Made by a program: the position numbers and the translations under genes
Notes under the pieces: model-generated
Databases searched by the model: none
What the model saw: the letters and a program-made list of their open reading frames with translations, nothing else
What the model was told of the DNA's origin: nothing
In this document: one piece after another, positions 27,211 through 35,145 of the stretch
Layout of the letters: the number at the start of each line of letters is the position of its first letter
Position numbering within the stretch: the first letter of the stretch is position 1
Assembly (NCBI GenBank): GCA_028869135.1
Contig: JAGWTC010000011.1
Location: forward strand, 1 to 64,000
Direction of reading: 5' to 3'
From: Rhodocyclaceae bacterium
Lineage (GTDB): Bacteria; Pseudomonadota; Gammaproteobacteria; Burkholderiales; Rhodocyclaceae
Length of the DNA: 64,000 nt

Positions 27211-28419
27211 ATGAGTACCACCAGCACCCCGAACAAGCCGCTGTGCGGAATCAAAGTCGTTGAGCTCGGCACCCTGATTGCCGGGCCTTTCTGCGCGCGC
27301 ATTCTGGCGGAATTCGGTGCCGAAGTGATCAAGATCGAAACGCCGGGCGAGGGCGATCCGCTGCGCTCCTGGCGCAAGATCTATGAGGGCACTTCTCTGT
27401 GGTGGTATCTGCAGGCAAGAAACAAGCAGTCGTTGACGCTCAACCTCAAGCAGCCCGAGGGCGTCGAGATTCTGAAGAAGCTGGTTGCGGAAGCCGACAT
27501 CGTGGTCGAGAATTTCCGCCCCGGCGTGCTCGAAAAGCTCGGTGTCGGCTGGGATGTGCTTTCCGCCGTCAATCCGGGCCTCGTCATGGTGCGCCTCTCG
27601 GGCTTCGGTCAGACTGGCCCGATGGCGCAGCAGCCGGGTTTCGGTGCCATCGGCGAATCCATGGGCGGCTTGCGTTACGTCACCGGCTTTTCCGACCGGC
27701 CGCCGGTCAAGACCGGGGTTTCCATCGGCGATTCGATCGCCGCGCTATGGGCCGCCATCGGCGCCCTGATGGCCTTGCGCCACAAGGAAGTGAACGGCGG
27801 CAAGGGGCAGATTGTGGACGTGGCTCTGTATGAGGCCGTGTTCGCCATGATGGAAAGCCTGGTACCCGAATTTGATGTCTTCGGCTTCGTGCGCGAACGC
27901 ACCGGCAACATCATGCCCGGTATCACGCCCTCGAATACCCACACGACCCGTGACGGCAAGCATGTCATCGTCGGCGCCAACGGCGACGCGATTTTTCGCC
28001 GCTGCATGGAAGTCATGGGGCGTGCCGATCTGGCCGCCGATCCGGCCCTGCAGACCAATGCCGGACGCGATACGCGCGCGACCGAGCTCTACGGTGTCAT
28101 CGACGACTGGGTCAGGCGCCATGACGAAAGCGATGTGCTGGCGCAACTGGGCGAGGCCGGCGTGCCGGCGAGCCGCATCTACTCCGTCGAGGACATGTTC
28201 AAGGATCCGCAATTCCTGGCCCGCGAGATGCTGCAGAGCGCGCAGCTCCCGGATGGAAAGGCGTTCCGCATGCCCGGCATCGTGCCGAAACTGAGCGACA
28301 CGCCAGGCGGAGTGGAGAGCATAGGGCCGCGCCTCGGGGCGCATACTGATGTCATATTGAAAAAGCTTGGCTACAACGAAGCAGCAATTTTGGAGCTTCA
28401 GGAAAAGGGTGTGGTTTAG
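27211..28419 (+). CDS. CaiB/BaiF family CoA-transferase
   Basis: A 402-residue class III CoA-transferase, which moves CoA between carboxylic acids through an aspartyl thioester. The N-terminal VVELGTLIAGPFCARILAEF and the catalytic aspartate in GVSIGDSIAALWA are present. Similar enzymes act on carnitine, bile acids, aromatic succinates or formyl/oxalyl groups; the sequence and neighbours (recR, petABC) do not show the substrate. A GGGACAGG-type site precedes ATG 27211. Confidence 0.9.
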   Translation: MSTTSTPNKPLCGIKVVELGTLIAGPFCARILAEFGAEVIKIETPGEGDPLRSWRKIYEGTSLWWYLQARNKQSLTLNLKQPEGVEILKKLVAEADIVVENFRPGVLEKLGVGWDVLSAVNPGLVMVRLSGFGQTGPMAQQPGFGAIGESMGGLRYVTGFSDRPPVKTGVSIGDSIAALWAAIGALMALRHKEVNGGKGQIVDVALYEAVFAMMESLVPEFDVFGFVRERTGNIMPGITPSNTHTTRDGKHVIVGANGDAIFRRCMEVMGRADLAADPALQTNAGRDTRATELYGVIDDWVRRHDESDVLAQLGEAGVPASRIYSVEDMFKDPQFLAREMLQSAQLPDGKAFRMPGIVPKLSDTPGGVESIGPRLGAHTDVILKKLGYNEAAILELQEKGVV

Positions 28420-28565
28420 CCATTAGTTTTGCCGACGAGCCTCTTTAAACCACTTTATCAATAAGGTATAGTGATGCGGTTTTGTCGTTCTTGCTACTGG
28501 TAGTTGCAACATCCGCTTCTTCAGGTTCTTGGGTTCTTTAGGTTCTTAATTCCAGAGGTAACTTC

Positions 28566-29162
28566 ATGAGTGGTGATGAGAAAGTGGATTGCGGGCGACG
28601 TCGCTTGCTGGTGACCACGGCCGCCATCGGTGGTGTCGGCGGTGTCGTGGTGGCAACGCCGTTTGTCAAAAGCATGCTTCCCTCGGAGCGGGCCAAGGCC
28701 GCCGGTGCGCCGGTCGAGGTCGATATCTCCAAGCTCGGCCCGGGCGAGATGATGACGGTCGAATGGCGCGGCAAGCCGGTGTGGATCATCAACCGCACGC
28801 CGGAAATGCTGGAGTCGCTCAAGAAGACCGATGGTCTGGTCAGCGATCCCCAGTCCAAGAAGGACATGCAGCCCAAGTACTGTCAGAACGAGACGCGTTC
28901 GATCAAGCCCAATCTGCTGGTCGCCGTCGGTATCTGCACGCACCTTGGCTGCTCGCCGACCGACAAGTTCAAGACCGGCGCCGAAAGCGGCATTGCGTCC
29001 GACTGGCCGGGCGGTTTCATTTGTCCCTGCCATGGTTCGACCTTCGACATGGCCGGTCGCGTCTACAAGAGCAAGCCCGCCCCCGACAACCTCGAAGTTC
29101 CGCCGCACATGTATCTCAGCGATACCAGGATCGTGATCGGCGAAGAAAAGAAGGGAGCCTGA
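28566..29162 (+). CDS. petA: Ubiquinol-cytochrome c reductase Rieske subunit
   Basis: A 198-residue Rieske [2Fe-2S] protein of the cytochrome bc1 complex. An N-terminal twin-arginine-like segment (CGRRRLLVT) leads into a membrane anchor; cluster motifs are CTHLGC and CPCHGS, giving the two His and two Cys ligands plus the disulfide pair. It starts the petABC operon, two bases before petB. A TATAGT box at 28467-28472 may be the -10 promoter element. Confidence 0.97.
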   Translation: MSGDEKVDCGRRRLLVTTAAIGGVGGVVVATPFVKSMLPSERAKAAGAPVEVDISKLGPGEMMTVEWRGKPVWIINRTPEMLESLKKTDGLVSDPQSKKDMQPKYCQNETRSIKPNLLVAVGICTHLGCSPTDKFKTGAESGIASDWPGGFICPCHGSTFDMAGRVYKSKPAPDNLEVPPHMYLSDTRIVIGEEKKGA

Positions 29163-29163
29163 G

Positions 29164-30459
29164 ATGGCCGGTAGCGCGAACAAGTACAAGTCGGACGGCA
29201 CCCTCGTCGGCGGTCTGCTGGAGTGGGTGGATGCCCGCTTCCCGGCCACGTCGCTGTGGAAGGAGCACCTCTCCGAATACTACGCACCGAAGAATTTCAA
29301 CTTCTGGTATTTCTTCGGCTCCCTGGCGCTGCTGGTGCTGGTGCTGCAGATCGTGACGGGCATCTTCCTGGTCATGCATTTCAAGCCCGACGCCTCGCTC
29401 AACGCCTCCGGCGTGCCGATCGCATTTGCTTCGGTCGAGTACATCATGCGCGATGTGCCCTGGGGCTGGCTGATCCGCTACATGCATTCGACCGGCGCCT
29501 CGGCCTTCTTCATCGTCGTCTATCTGCACATGTTCCGCGGTCTGCTCTACGGTTCCTACCGCAAGCCGCGCGAGCTGATCTGGATCTTCGGCCTGCTGAT
29601 CTTCCTGTGCCTGATGGGCGAAGCCTTCTTCGGCTACCTGCTGCCCTGGGGGCAGATGTCCTTCTGGGGCGCGCAGGTGATCGTGAACCTGTTCTCCGCG
29701 ATTCCCGTCATCGGGCCTGATCTCTCGATCTGGCTGCGCGGCGACTTCGTGGTCGGCGACGCGACGCTGAACCGCTTCTTCTCCTTCCACGTCATCGCCA
29801 TGCCGCTGGTGCTGCTCGGTCTGGTTGCCGCGCACATCATCGCGCTGCACGAAGTCGGTTCCAACAACCCGGACGGCGTGGAAATCAAGAAGCACAAAGA
29901 CGCCAACGGGATCCCGCTCGACGGCATTCCCTTCCATCCGTACTACACGATGAAGGACATTGTCGGCGTCGTCGTCTTCCTGATCGTGTTCTCGCTGATT
30001 GTGTTCTTCCTGCCCGAGTTCGGCGGTTACTTCCTGGAATACAACAACTTCATCCCGGCCGACCCGCTGAAGACCCCGCCGCATATCGCGCCGGTCTGGT
30101 ACTTCACGCCGTTCTACTCGGTGCTGCGCGCGGTGACCTACCCGCTGTTCGGTCTCGACGCCAAGTTCTGGGGTGTCGTGGCGATGGGCGCGTCGGTGGT
30201 AATCATCGCCTTCCTGCCGTGGCTGGATCGCAGCCCGGCCAAGTCGATTCGCTATCGCGGCCCGATCTACAAGTCCTTCCTTGCTGCATTCGTCGTGGCC
30301 TTCTTCATCCTCGGCTACCTCGGCGTCCTGCCGCCCACTCCGGGCCGCACGCTGGTATCGCAGATTTGTTCGGTGATCTATTTCGCCTTCTTCCTGCTCA
30401 TGCCGTGGTACAGCAAGATCGACAAATGCAAGCCTGAACCGGAAAGGGTGACCGGATAA
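29164..30459 (+). CDS. petB: Ubiquinol-cytochrome c reductase cytochrome b
   Basis: A 431-residue cytochrome b with eight predicted membrane spans and a C-terminal extension. Heme-ligand histidines lie in the spans around FFIVVYLHMFRG and AHIIALHEVG. The Qo-site motif is PVWYF rather than the PEWY of mitochondria, a known variant class in beta- and gammaproteobacteria. It forms the quinol-oxidising core of complex III. Its stop shares one base with the petC start. Confidence 0.97.
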   Translation: MAGSANKYKSDGTLVGGLLEWVDARFPATSLWKEHLSEYYAPKNFNFWYFFGSLALLVLVLQIVTGIFLVMHFKPDASLNASGVPIAFASVEYIMRDVPWGWLIRYMHSTGASAFFIVVYLHMFRGLLYGSYRKPRELIWIFGLLIFLCLMGEAFFGYLLPWGQMSFWGAQVIVNLFSAIPVIGPDLSIWLRGDFVVGDATLNRFFSFHVIAMPLVLLGLVAAHIIALHEVGSNNPDGVEIKKHKDANGIPLDGIPFHPYYTMKDIVGVVVFLIVFSLIVFFLPEFGGYFLEYNNFIPADPLKTPPHIAPVWYFTPFYSVLRAVTYPLFGLDAKFWGVVAMGASVVIIAFLPWLDRSPAKSIRYRGPIYKSFLAAFVVAFFILGYLGVLPPTPGRTLVSQICSVIYFAFFLLMPWYSKIDKCKPEPERVTG

Positions 30460-31187
30460 TGAAGAAAAGTCTCATAGCAATCATTGCGGCGCCCATTTTT
30501 GCGCTGTTCGCCACGGCCGCCATGGCCAGCGGCCCCGAGCTGCATCTCGACCATGCGCCTAACAAGCGCACCGACAATGCGGCCCTGCAAAATGGCGCGC
30601 GCCTGTTCGTAAATTATTGTTTGAATTGCCATTCCGCCTCCTACATGCGTTACAACCGCCTGCAGGACATCGGCCTGTCCGAGGCGCAGATCAGGGACAA
30701 CCTGATGTTCACCGAGGATAAGGTGGGCGAGCCCATGCGTATCGCCATGCAGCGGGCCGATGCCAAGGTCTGGTTCGGCGCCGCGCCGCCGGATCTGACC
30801 ATCATTGCCCGTTCCCGTGCATCGGAATTTGGCAGCGGGCCCGACTGGCTGTATACTTACCTCCGCTCCTTCTACCGTGACGAGTCCCGCCCTACCGGCT
30901 GGAACAACACGGTCTTCGAAAACGTCGGTATGCCGCATGCCCTTTGGGAACTGCAAGGTATCCAGGAGAAGGGCGAGCATGGCAAGCTTTCCCTGGCCGT
31001 ACCGGGAAAGATGACGCCGGAGCAATACGACGAAGCGGTGGCCGACCTGGTGGCCTTTCTGCAATACATGGGTGAGCCTGTGAGCGAGTTTCGCAAGAGC
31101 CTCGGCCTCATGGTCATCGTTTTCCTGGGTATTCTGCTGGTGTTCGCCTACGCTTTGAAGCGTGAATACTGGAAGGACATCCACTAA
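30459..31187 (+). CDS. petC: Ubiquinol-cytochrome c reductase cytochrome c1
   Basis: A 242-residue cytochrome c1. A cleavable signal peptide (MKKSLIAIIAAP...TAAMA) is followed by the heme-binding CLNCH motif, the typical SASYMRYNRL, a methionine-ligand candidate in VGMPHALW, and a C-terminal membrane anchor (about 210-230). It passes electrons from the Rieske protein to soluble cytochrome c. The start overlaps the petB stop by one base. Confidence 0.97.
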   Translation: MKKSLIAIIAAPIFALFATAAMASGPELHLDHAPNKRTDNAALQNGARLFVNYCLNCHSASYMRYNRLQDIGLSEAQIRDNLMFTEDKVGEPMRIAMQRADAKVWFGAAPPDLTIIARSRASEFGSGPDWLYTYLRSFYRDESRPTGWNNTVFENVGMPHALWELQGIQEKGEHGKLSLAVPGKMTPEQYDEAVADLVAFLQYMGEPVSEFRKSLGLMVIVFLGILLVFAYALKREYWKDIH

Positions 31188-31290
31188 TAATTAGGTCTTG
31201 TTCGGATAAATTATGGGGCATCGTGAAGTAAACGCACCGTCGGTTCGCCGCGTGGTGCGTGACGCCGACTATTCCTGGGGAACCAGCGCA

Positions 31291-31887
31291 ATGATGAATC
31301 TGTATTCGGGTACCACCGACCCGTTCAGCCATCGCTGCCGCATTGTTCTCTACGAAAAGCAGATGGACTTTCAGGTCATCGACGTCGACCTGTTCAACAA
31401 GCCGGAAGACATCGCCGTCATCAACCCGTATAACCGCGTGCCCGTGCTCGTCGATCGCGACCTCATCCTGTATGAGGCCAACATCATCAACGAGTATATC
31501 GACGAGCGTTTTCCGCACCCGCAGTTGATGCCGCCGGATCCCATCATGCGTGCCCGCGCCCGCCAGCTCCTGTTTACCATGGAGCAGGAGCTGTTCAGCC
31601 ACATCGAGGCCATCGAAAAGAACCTCAAGTCGGCCGACAAGGCGCGCCAGCATATCCGCGAACGTCTGGTTGAACTGGCTCCGCTGTTCAACAAGCAGAA
31701 GCACATGCTGGGCGAGGACTTCTCCATGCTCGACGTGGCCATCGCCCCGCTGTTGTGGCGTCTGGATCACTATGGCGTCGAGTTGCCGAAGACCGCTGCT
31801 CCGATCCAGAAGTATGCCGAACGCATTTTTAGCCGTCAGGGTTTCATTGATGCGCTGACGCCTTCGGAAAAAGTCATGCGTCGCTGA
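31291..31887 (+). CDS. sspA: Stringent starvation protein A
   Basis: A 198-residue SspA, a GST-fold protein without glutathione transferase activity that binds RNA polymerase and alters transcription under starvation. The N-terminus MMNLYSGTTDPFSHRCRIVL is typical. The start ATG 31291 has GGGGAA nine bases upstream; the open frame extends to 31213 without support. Its order after petABC and before sspB is a betaproteobacterial hallmark. It ends in an intrinsic terminator. Confidence 0.94.
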   Translation: MMNLYSGTTDPFSHRCRIVLYEKQMDFQVIDVDLFNKPEDIAVINPYNRVPVLVDRDLILYEANIINEYIDERFPHPQLMPPDPIMRARARQLLFTMEQELFSHIEAIEKNLKSADKARQHIRERLVELAPLFNKQKHMLGEDFSMLDVAIAPLLWRLDHYGVELPKTAAPIQKYAERIFSRQGFIDALTPSEKVMRR

Positions 31888-31900
31888 ACGTATGCATGAC

Positions 31901-31933
31901 AACAAAACGGCTGCTTCGGCAGCCGTTTTGTTT
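31901..31933 (+). terminator. Intrinsic terminator after sspA
   Basis: AAAACGGCTGC and GCAGCCGTTTT form a perfect stem around a TTCG tetraloop, followed by TGTTTT. It should separate sspA from sspB. Confidence 0.9.
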
Positions 31934-31967
31934 TGGGTCTTTCCTCTTTAGCCACTAGAATCACGTC

Positions 31968-32438
31968 ATGAGCACTGTCAGCACCAAACCCTACCTGATC
32001 CGCGCCATTTGGCAATGGTGCATGGATCAAGGCGAAACGCCCTACATCGTTGTCGCCGTGGACGAGCACACCCAAGTTCCGGCGGGCTACGTCAAGGACG
32101 GACAGATCGTTCTCAATGTCGGTCTGGAGGCGACCAGCCAGCTCGATGTCGGCAACGAATTCATTGCCTTCCAGGCCCGCTTCGGTGGCGTCGCCCAGCA
32201 GATATTCGTGCCGGTCGAGCGCGTCGCGGCGATCTACGCGCGCGAGAGCGGCGAAGGCATGGGGTTCGAGATCAGCGAGGTCGTTAAAAAGAACCTCCCG
32301 ACGCCGCAAGATGACAAGCCCGCAACGGGCAATCTCAAGCCGGTCGAGGCATCTGGCGAAAGAGCCGGTGACGATGCTCCGCCGGATGAACCGACACCCC
32401 CCGGTGGCAATCGCCCGAGGTTTACCGTCGTCAAGTAG
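31968..32438 (+). CDS. sspB: ClpXP adaptor SspB
   Basis: A 156-residue SspB, the adaptor that hands ssrA-tagged proteins to ClpXP. The folded domain (about 1-110) includes the family's KPYLIRAIWQWCMDQGETPY, and the C-terminal tail is a flexible, proline-rich linker ending in PRFTVVK, the short ClpX-tethering (XB) peptide. It starts 80 bases after sspA, beyond the terminator, so it may have its own promoter. The stop overlaps the convergent small gene at 32431. Confidence 0.93.
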   Translation: MSTVSTKPYLIRAIWQWCMDQGETPYIVVAVDEHTQVPAGYVKDGQIVLNVGLEATSQLDVGNEFIAFQARFGGVAQQIFVPVERVAAIYARESGEGMGFEISEVVKKNLPTPQDDKPATGNLKPVEASGERAGDDAPPDEPTPPGGNRPRFTVVK

Positions 32439-32694
32439 GGTGACCTGCCAGCTCCTCAGCGGGGTCGGGCAGGTTGTAGCGCATGCGCAGGTGGTGGATG
32501 CGCGGCGAAATTTCTTCGAGACAGCCGCTATGGCCGGCTGCGCTGTCGGTGCGGATCATCCAGTTGCAGCCCAGCTCGTCCGGCTCGTGCAGATAGATGC
32601 CTTTCATGTCGGCGCCCGTGCAGCTCGCGCACTGGGCCAGCGCGTCATTGATCAGCATTTCGAGTTCCCGGCGGGAAATGATGGCTTGGGACAT
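32431..32694 (-). CDS. Small conserved hypothetical protein
   Basis: An 87-residue soluble protein of unknown function. It contains an AQCASCTGADMKGIY segment and the run EPDELGCNWMI; the three cysteines may be structural or metal-linked. It converges on sspB and overlaps its stop by eight bases. Codon use is like the core genome, so it is probably real, and it sits just outside the left boundary of the integrated element. Confidence 0.6.
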   Translation of the reverse strand: MSQAIISRRELEMLINDALAQCASCTGADMKGIYLHEPDELGCNWMIRTDSAAGHSGCLEEISPRIHHLRMRYNLPDPAEELAGHPT

Positions 32695-32935
32695 GAGAAC
32701 CTCGGTACGTTTTTCCCGCTGCCTGCAATCCCGGGGCCCGCGATTGTTTGTTCCCGATGTCAGAACAGGCAGTCGTGCCTCGCTGCATGCCCTGGTGGCG
32801 TCCGGTACAAAAGTCTTTCAGCCGGACCTTTATCCCATGGTTTTGCCGGGCGGGTGTTTGTCCAAGTATAGATTTCGGATTTTGAAAACGAAATGCGCTG
32901 CGGTGCAATCGTTTTCCAGCGATGGCCGCGGTAGT

Positions 32936-32961
32936 GATTTGGCGCCCGTGGTGGAATCGAA
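32936..32961. repeat. Left attachment repeat (att) of the integrated element
   Basis: GATTTGGCGCCCGTGGTGG followed by AATCGAA repeats the 3' end of the tRNA-Arg gene found at 39267-39293, in the same orientation, with one C fewer (CCC versus CCCC). It marks the far junction of the element. Confidence 0.85.
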
Positions 32962-33024
32962 TAATCGAAGCTAGGCCTTGTGCTGCAATGGTGTCTGAAT
33001 TCAGGCAAGGCCGGATACCAACAG

Positions 33025-33035
33025 AAATACCATCA
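33025..33035 (+). promoter_or_regulatory. Candidate integrase arm site (left)
   Basis: AAATACCATCA, preceded by ATACCAACAG, occurs 64 bases inside the left att. The same motif occurs twice plus once inverted near the right att (39115-39172). This distribution fits arm-type integrase sites. Confidence 0.55.
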
Positions 33036-33250
33036 GACTTCATCGCTTGGCATAGGGAGGGGCGGCGATTTGTTCGGATAAATCGGGGCCGGCGTTCGGC
33101 GAAACTCTCCCGGAATCTGTTGCGAAACCCATTGCCGAGTCGGGCACATAGCTAGGCCACATCAAGGAGGCGCCGTTGCGGGTGGTGCCGTGGCCATTCG
33201 GCTTTATTCCGCCACGGTTCGGATTTATTTCCTCTTTTTTTTGTGGGTGC

Positions 33251-33432
33251 AACCTGCGACTTCCCCTGCGACCTGCGCGGTTATGTGCGCGGAAATTGCG
33301 GACTTATCTGCGAACCTATAAAGGCGGCGGGCCCCCACATATCTAGGCCCTGCAATGCTTTCCGCCCCGTTCTGTGCGAACCTATTGCGGACATATCTGC
33401 GCGGAAATCAAACCTGCGACCAGCCCTGCGAC
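33251..33432. repeat. Cluster of direct repeats at the element's left end
   Basis: AACCTGCGAC plus CCTGCGAC recur at 33251-33272 and 33411-33432, and ATTGCGGACTTATCTGCG at 33295-33312 recurs with one change (T to A) at 33384-33401; GCGCGGAAAT is also repeated. The repeats are arranged nearly symmetrically around an undistinguished centre. They could be a second replication site or protein-binding array, like the crr of phage P4, but this is inference. Confidence 0.55.
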
Positions 33433-33444
33433 TTTTCCCGCCAT

Positions 33445-33485
33445 GCCGTGGCCGTTACCGCATGCTGAGCGAAAACGGCCACGGC
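33445..33485. terminator. Hairpin downstream of the baseplate hub gene
   Basis: GCCGTGGCCGTT (33445-33456) and AACGGCCACGGC (33474-33485) form a perfect 12-bp stem just past the end of the minus-strand operon. It probably ends the transcript, though no T-run is seen. The same GGTGCCGTGGCC core recurs elsewhere in the element (33184, 37831). Confidence 0.5.
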
Positions 33486-33502
33486 ACCGCCATGGCCAAG
33501 GC

Positions 33503-34369
33503 TCATTGCGGGAACCGATAGCATCTGACATGTGAGAACCACGGGCCGCCTGGCATTTCGCTAGAAAGCTCATAGCCGACGTTCCAGAGGTCAAACAAAC
33601 CGCATGCATAGGGGCCAAGTGAGCTCTGTACCTCGACCACTCCGGGAATGGTCAGATTCGGATTGAACTCGGTTGTCAGTAGCATGCCGCTGCCGGAAAC
33701 TTGGGGATAGCCGACCAGCCCGGTCTCCTTGGAGATCAGGACAGGTGCATTCGGATCCTTTCTCTCCTTTCTTGGGCAGATGATTAGCTTGCCCAGCGTT
33801 ATCCGGTAGAGGATGTCTGCCGCCTCTGCGCAGGCGCGGATTTGATCCAACGCAGAGCCGGGAAAGTACGGATTTGAGAGCACAACATCGACGCCTCGAT
33901 CCTCAAATACTAGGCCGGCCAAATCAGCTAGCGTCCGCATGATGTCGGAGACTTTGGTAGAACCGCGGAAACTCGTCGCGCCGACAGGCTTAAGCGCCAC
34001 GTACAGGCCGCAGTAGGCGGTAATGCTGAAAACCACATCCGGCGACCCAGAGTAATCCGCCCAAGCTTCGCTGATTGACCCTTCATAGATGAGGCTCATG
34101 CCGTTCTCATCATCGCCAGCGGCGAGTAGCACCTTGTTTGCCCCACGCAACTCCGACTGCACATAGCCGGTCACAGTTAGCCTGGTCATCATCTCTTGCG
34201 AGAGCCCGTAAATCTGCAGATGCAGATCATCCATCCCAATACTGAAAGTGGTTTGGCATGAGGCTCGCATTCGGTACCCAGACAGAGTGACGGTATCGCC
34301 TACCTTCTCGCCGTATGGGCCCGTCCCCAGGGTGATGGTCAGTTCGAGTTTCTTTTTCGTAAAGCTCAT
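33503..34369 (-). CDS. Phage baseplate hub-like protein
   Basis: A 288-residue protein resembling the baseplate hub proteins of some tailed phages of Burkholderia and relatives. Typical landmarks are the opening ITLGTGPYGEKVGDTVTLSG, the internal MDDLHLQIYGL, NPYFPGSALDQI and the ending SEMPGGPWFS. It should sit in the tail baseplate. ATG 34369 has AAGGA about seven bases upstream. It is the only structural gene of the element, last in the operon after the DnaC-like gene by 11 bases. Its use without other tail genes is puzzling: it may replace a helper phage's hub or be a remnant. Confidence 0.75.
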   Translation of the reverse strand: MSFTKKKLELTITLGTGPYGEKVGDTVTLSGYRMRASCQTTFSIGMDDLHLQIYGLSQEMMTRLTVTGYVQSELRGANKVLLAAGDDENGMSLIYEGSISEAWADYSGSPDVVFSITAYCGLYVALKPVGATSFRGSTKVSDIMRTLADLAGLVFEDRGVDVVLSNPYFPGSALDQIRACAEAADILYRITLGKLIICPRKERKDPNAPVLISKETGLVGYPQVSGSGMLLTTEFNPNLTIPGVVEVQSSLGPYACGLFDLWNVGYELSSEMPGGPWFSHVRCYRFPQ

Positions 34370-34380
34370 TCGGTATCCTT

Positions 34381-35145
34381 TCAGGCTTGTTTGCCGCGAT
34401 GGCTCGACCAATCGAAGGTAACGACCTTGCCGCCGTCCTCTCTGATCCGGTCGAAAATGCGCTCACCCAGAAAGGTGCGCACCTCGGGCACGGTTAGGTT
34501 GCTCAGGTACAGAGTCGGGCGCCGCTTCTCGTAGCGCTCATTGAGTACATCGAACAGGATCTGCTTCTCTGTTTCGCTGCCGAATTGAATCCCCACCTCA
34601 TCGAGAATCAGGAGGTCAGGAGCCGTCAATGCCGCTACGGCCTGTGATTCGGTCTCCTGTGCGCCGCGAGACCATGTGTCCTTGACTCGGCGAAGGGCGC
34701 GGATCGTCGTCGTGAATAGGGCCGTGTAGCCCTCATCCATAACCGCATGGGCAATGCCTACCGACAGATGCGTTTTCCCGGTACCCGGGCGACCGATCAG
34801 GAGCGCGGAGCGCCCTGTGGTCATGATCGAATCGAAGTCGGCTGCAAACGCCTTTGCGAAGGCCAACGCGGCTTTCTGCTCATCGGTTTCCGCCCTGAAG
34901 GTTTCCAGGCGTCGATCTCGGAAGCGCTCAGGGATACATGCGGCCCCGACTCGTTGATACAACTCGACCTGCCGCCGCATGCGTACCTGCTCCGCCCGTC
35001 GCTCCTCCTCTTCGCTTTGTTCGGCCGCGGCACAGTGCGCACACCTCGTCCAAATTTTGCCGAAGATATGGCGCGACTCAAACTCACCATGCTTGGCGCA
35101 TACCTCGGTCCTGTTCGGCTCGGTGGATAGTCTCAGGGCGCTCAT
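34381..35145 (-). CDS. DnaC-like helicase loader ATPase
   Basis: A 254-residue AAA+ protein similar to DnaC and phage P-type loaders, expected to deliver DnaB to the element's origin. The N-terminus has a possible zinc site (CAKHG with CAHC, about residues 16-38). Walker A is GRPGTGKTH near residue 118, Walker B is DLLILDEVG near 172, and a sensor asparagine occurs in LYLSNLT. ATG 35145 has GGGAGG six bases upstream. The gene overlaps the initiator gene by 62 bases, and together they mirror lambda O and P. Confidence 0.85.
   Translation of the reverse strand: MSALRLSTEPNRTEVCAKHGEFESRHIFGKIWTRCAHCAAAEQSEEEERRAEQVRMRRQVELYQRVGAACIPERFRDRRLETFRAETDEQKAALAFAKAFAADFDSIMTTGRSALLIGRPGTGKTHLSVGIAHAVMDEGYTALFTTTIRALRRVKDTWSRGAQETESQAVAALTAPDLLILDEVGIQFGSETEKQILFDVLNERYEKRRPTLYLSNLTVPEVRTFLGERIFDRIREDGGKVVTFDWSSHRGKQA

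Larger units (their letters stand above)
32695..33502. other. Gene-less 800-base region spanning the element's left end
   Basis: No convincing gene lies here. Bases 32695-32935 are chromosomal flank; the att repeat is at 32936-32961. Within the element there is an AAATACCATCA motif at 33025-33035, a GGTGCCGTGGCC copy at 33184-33195, a direct-repeat cluster at 33251-33432, and a hairpin at 33445-33485 downstream of the baseplate hub gene. Short open frames here lack ribosome sites and recognisable products. Confidence 0.6.
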
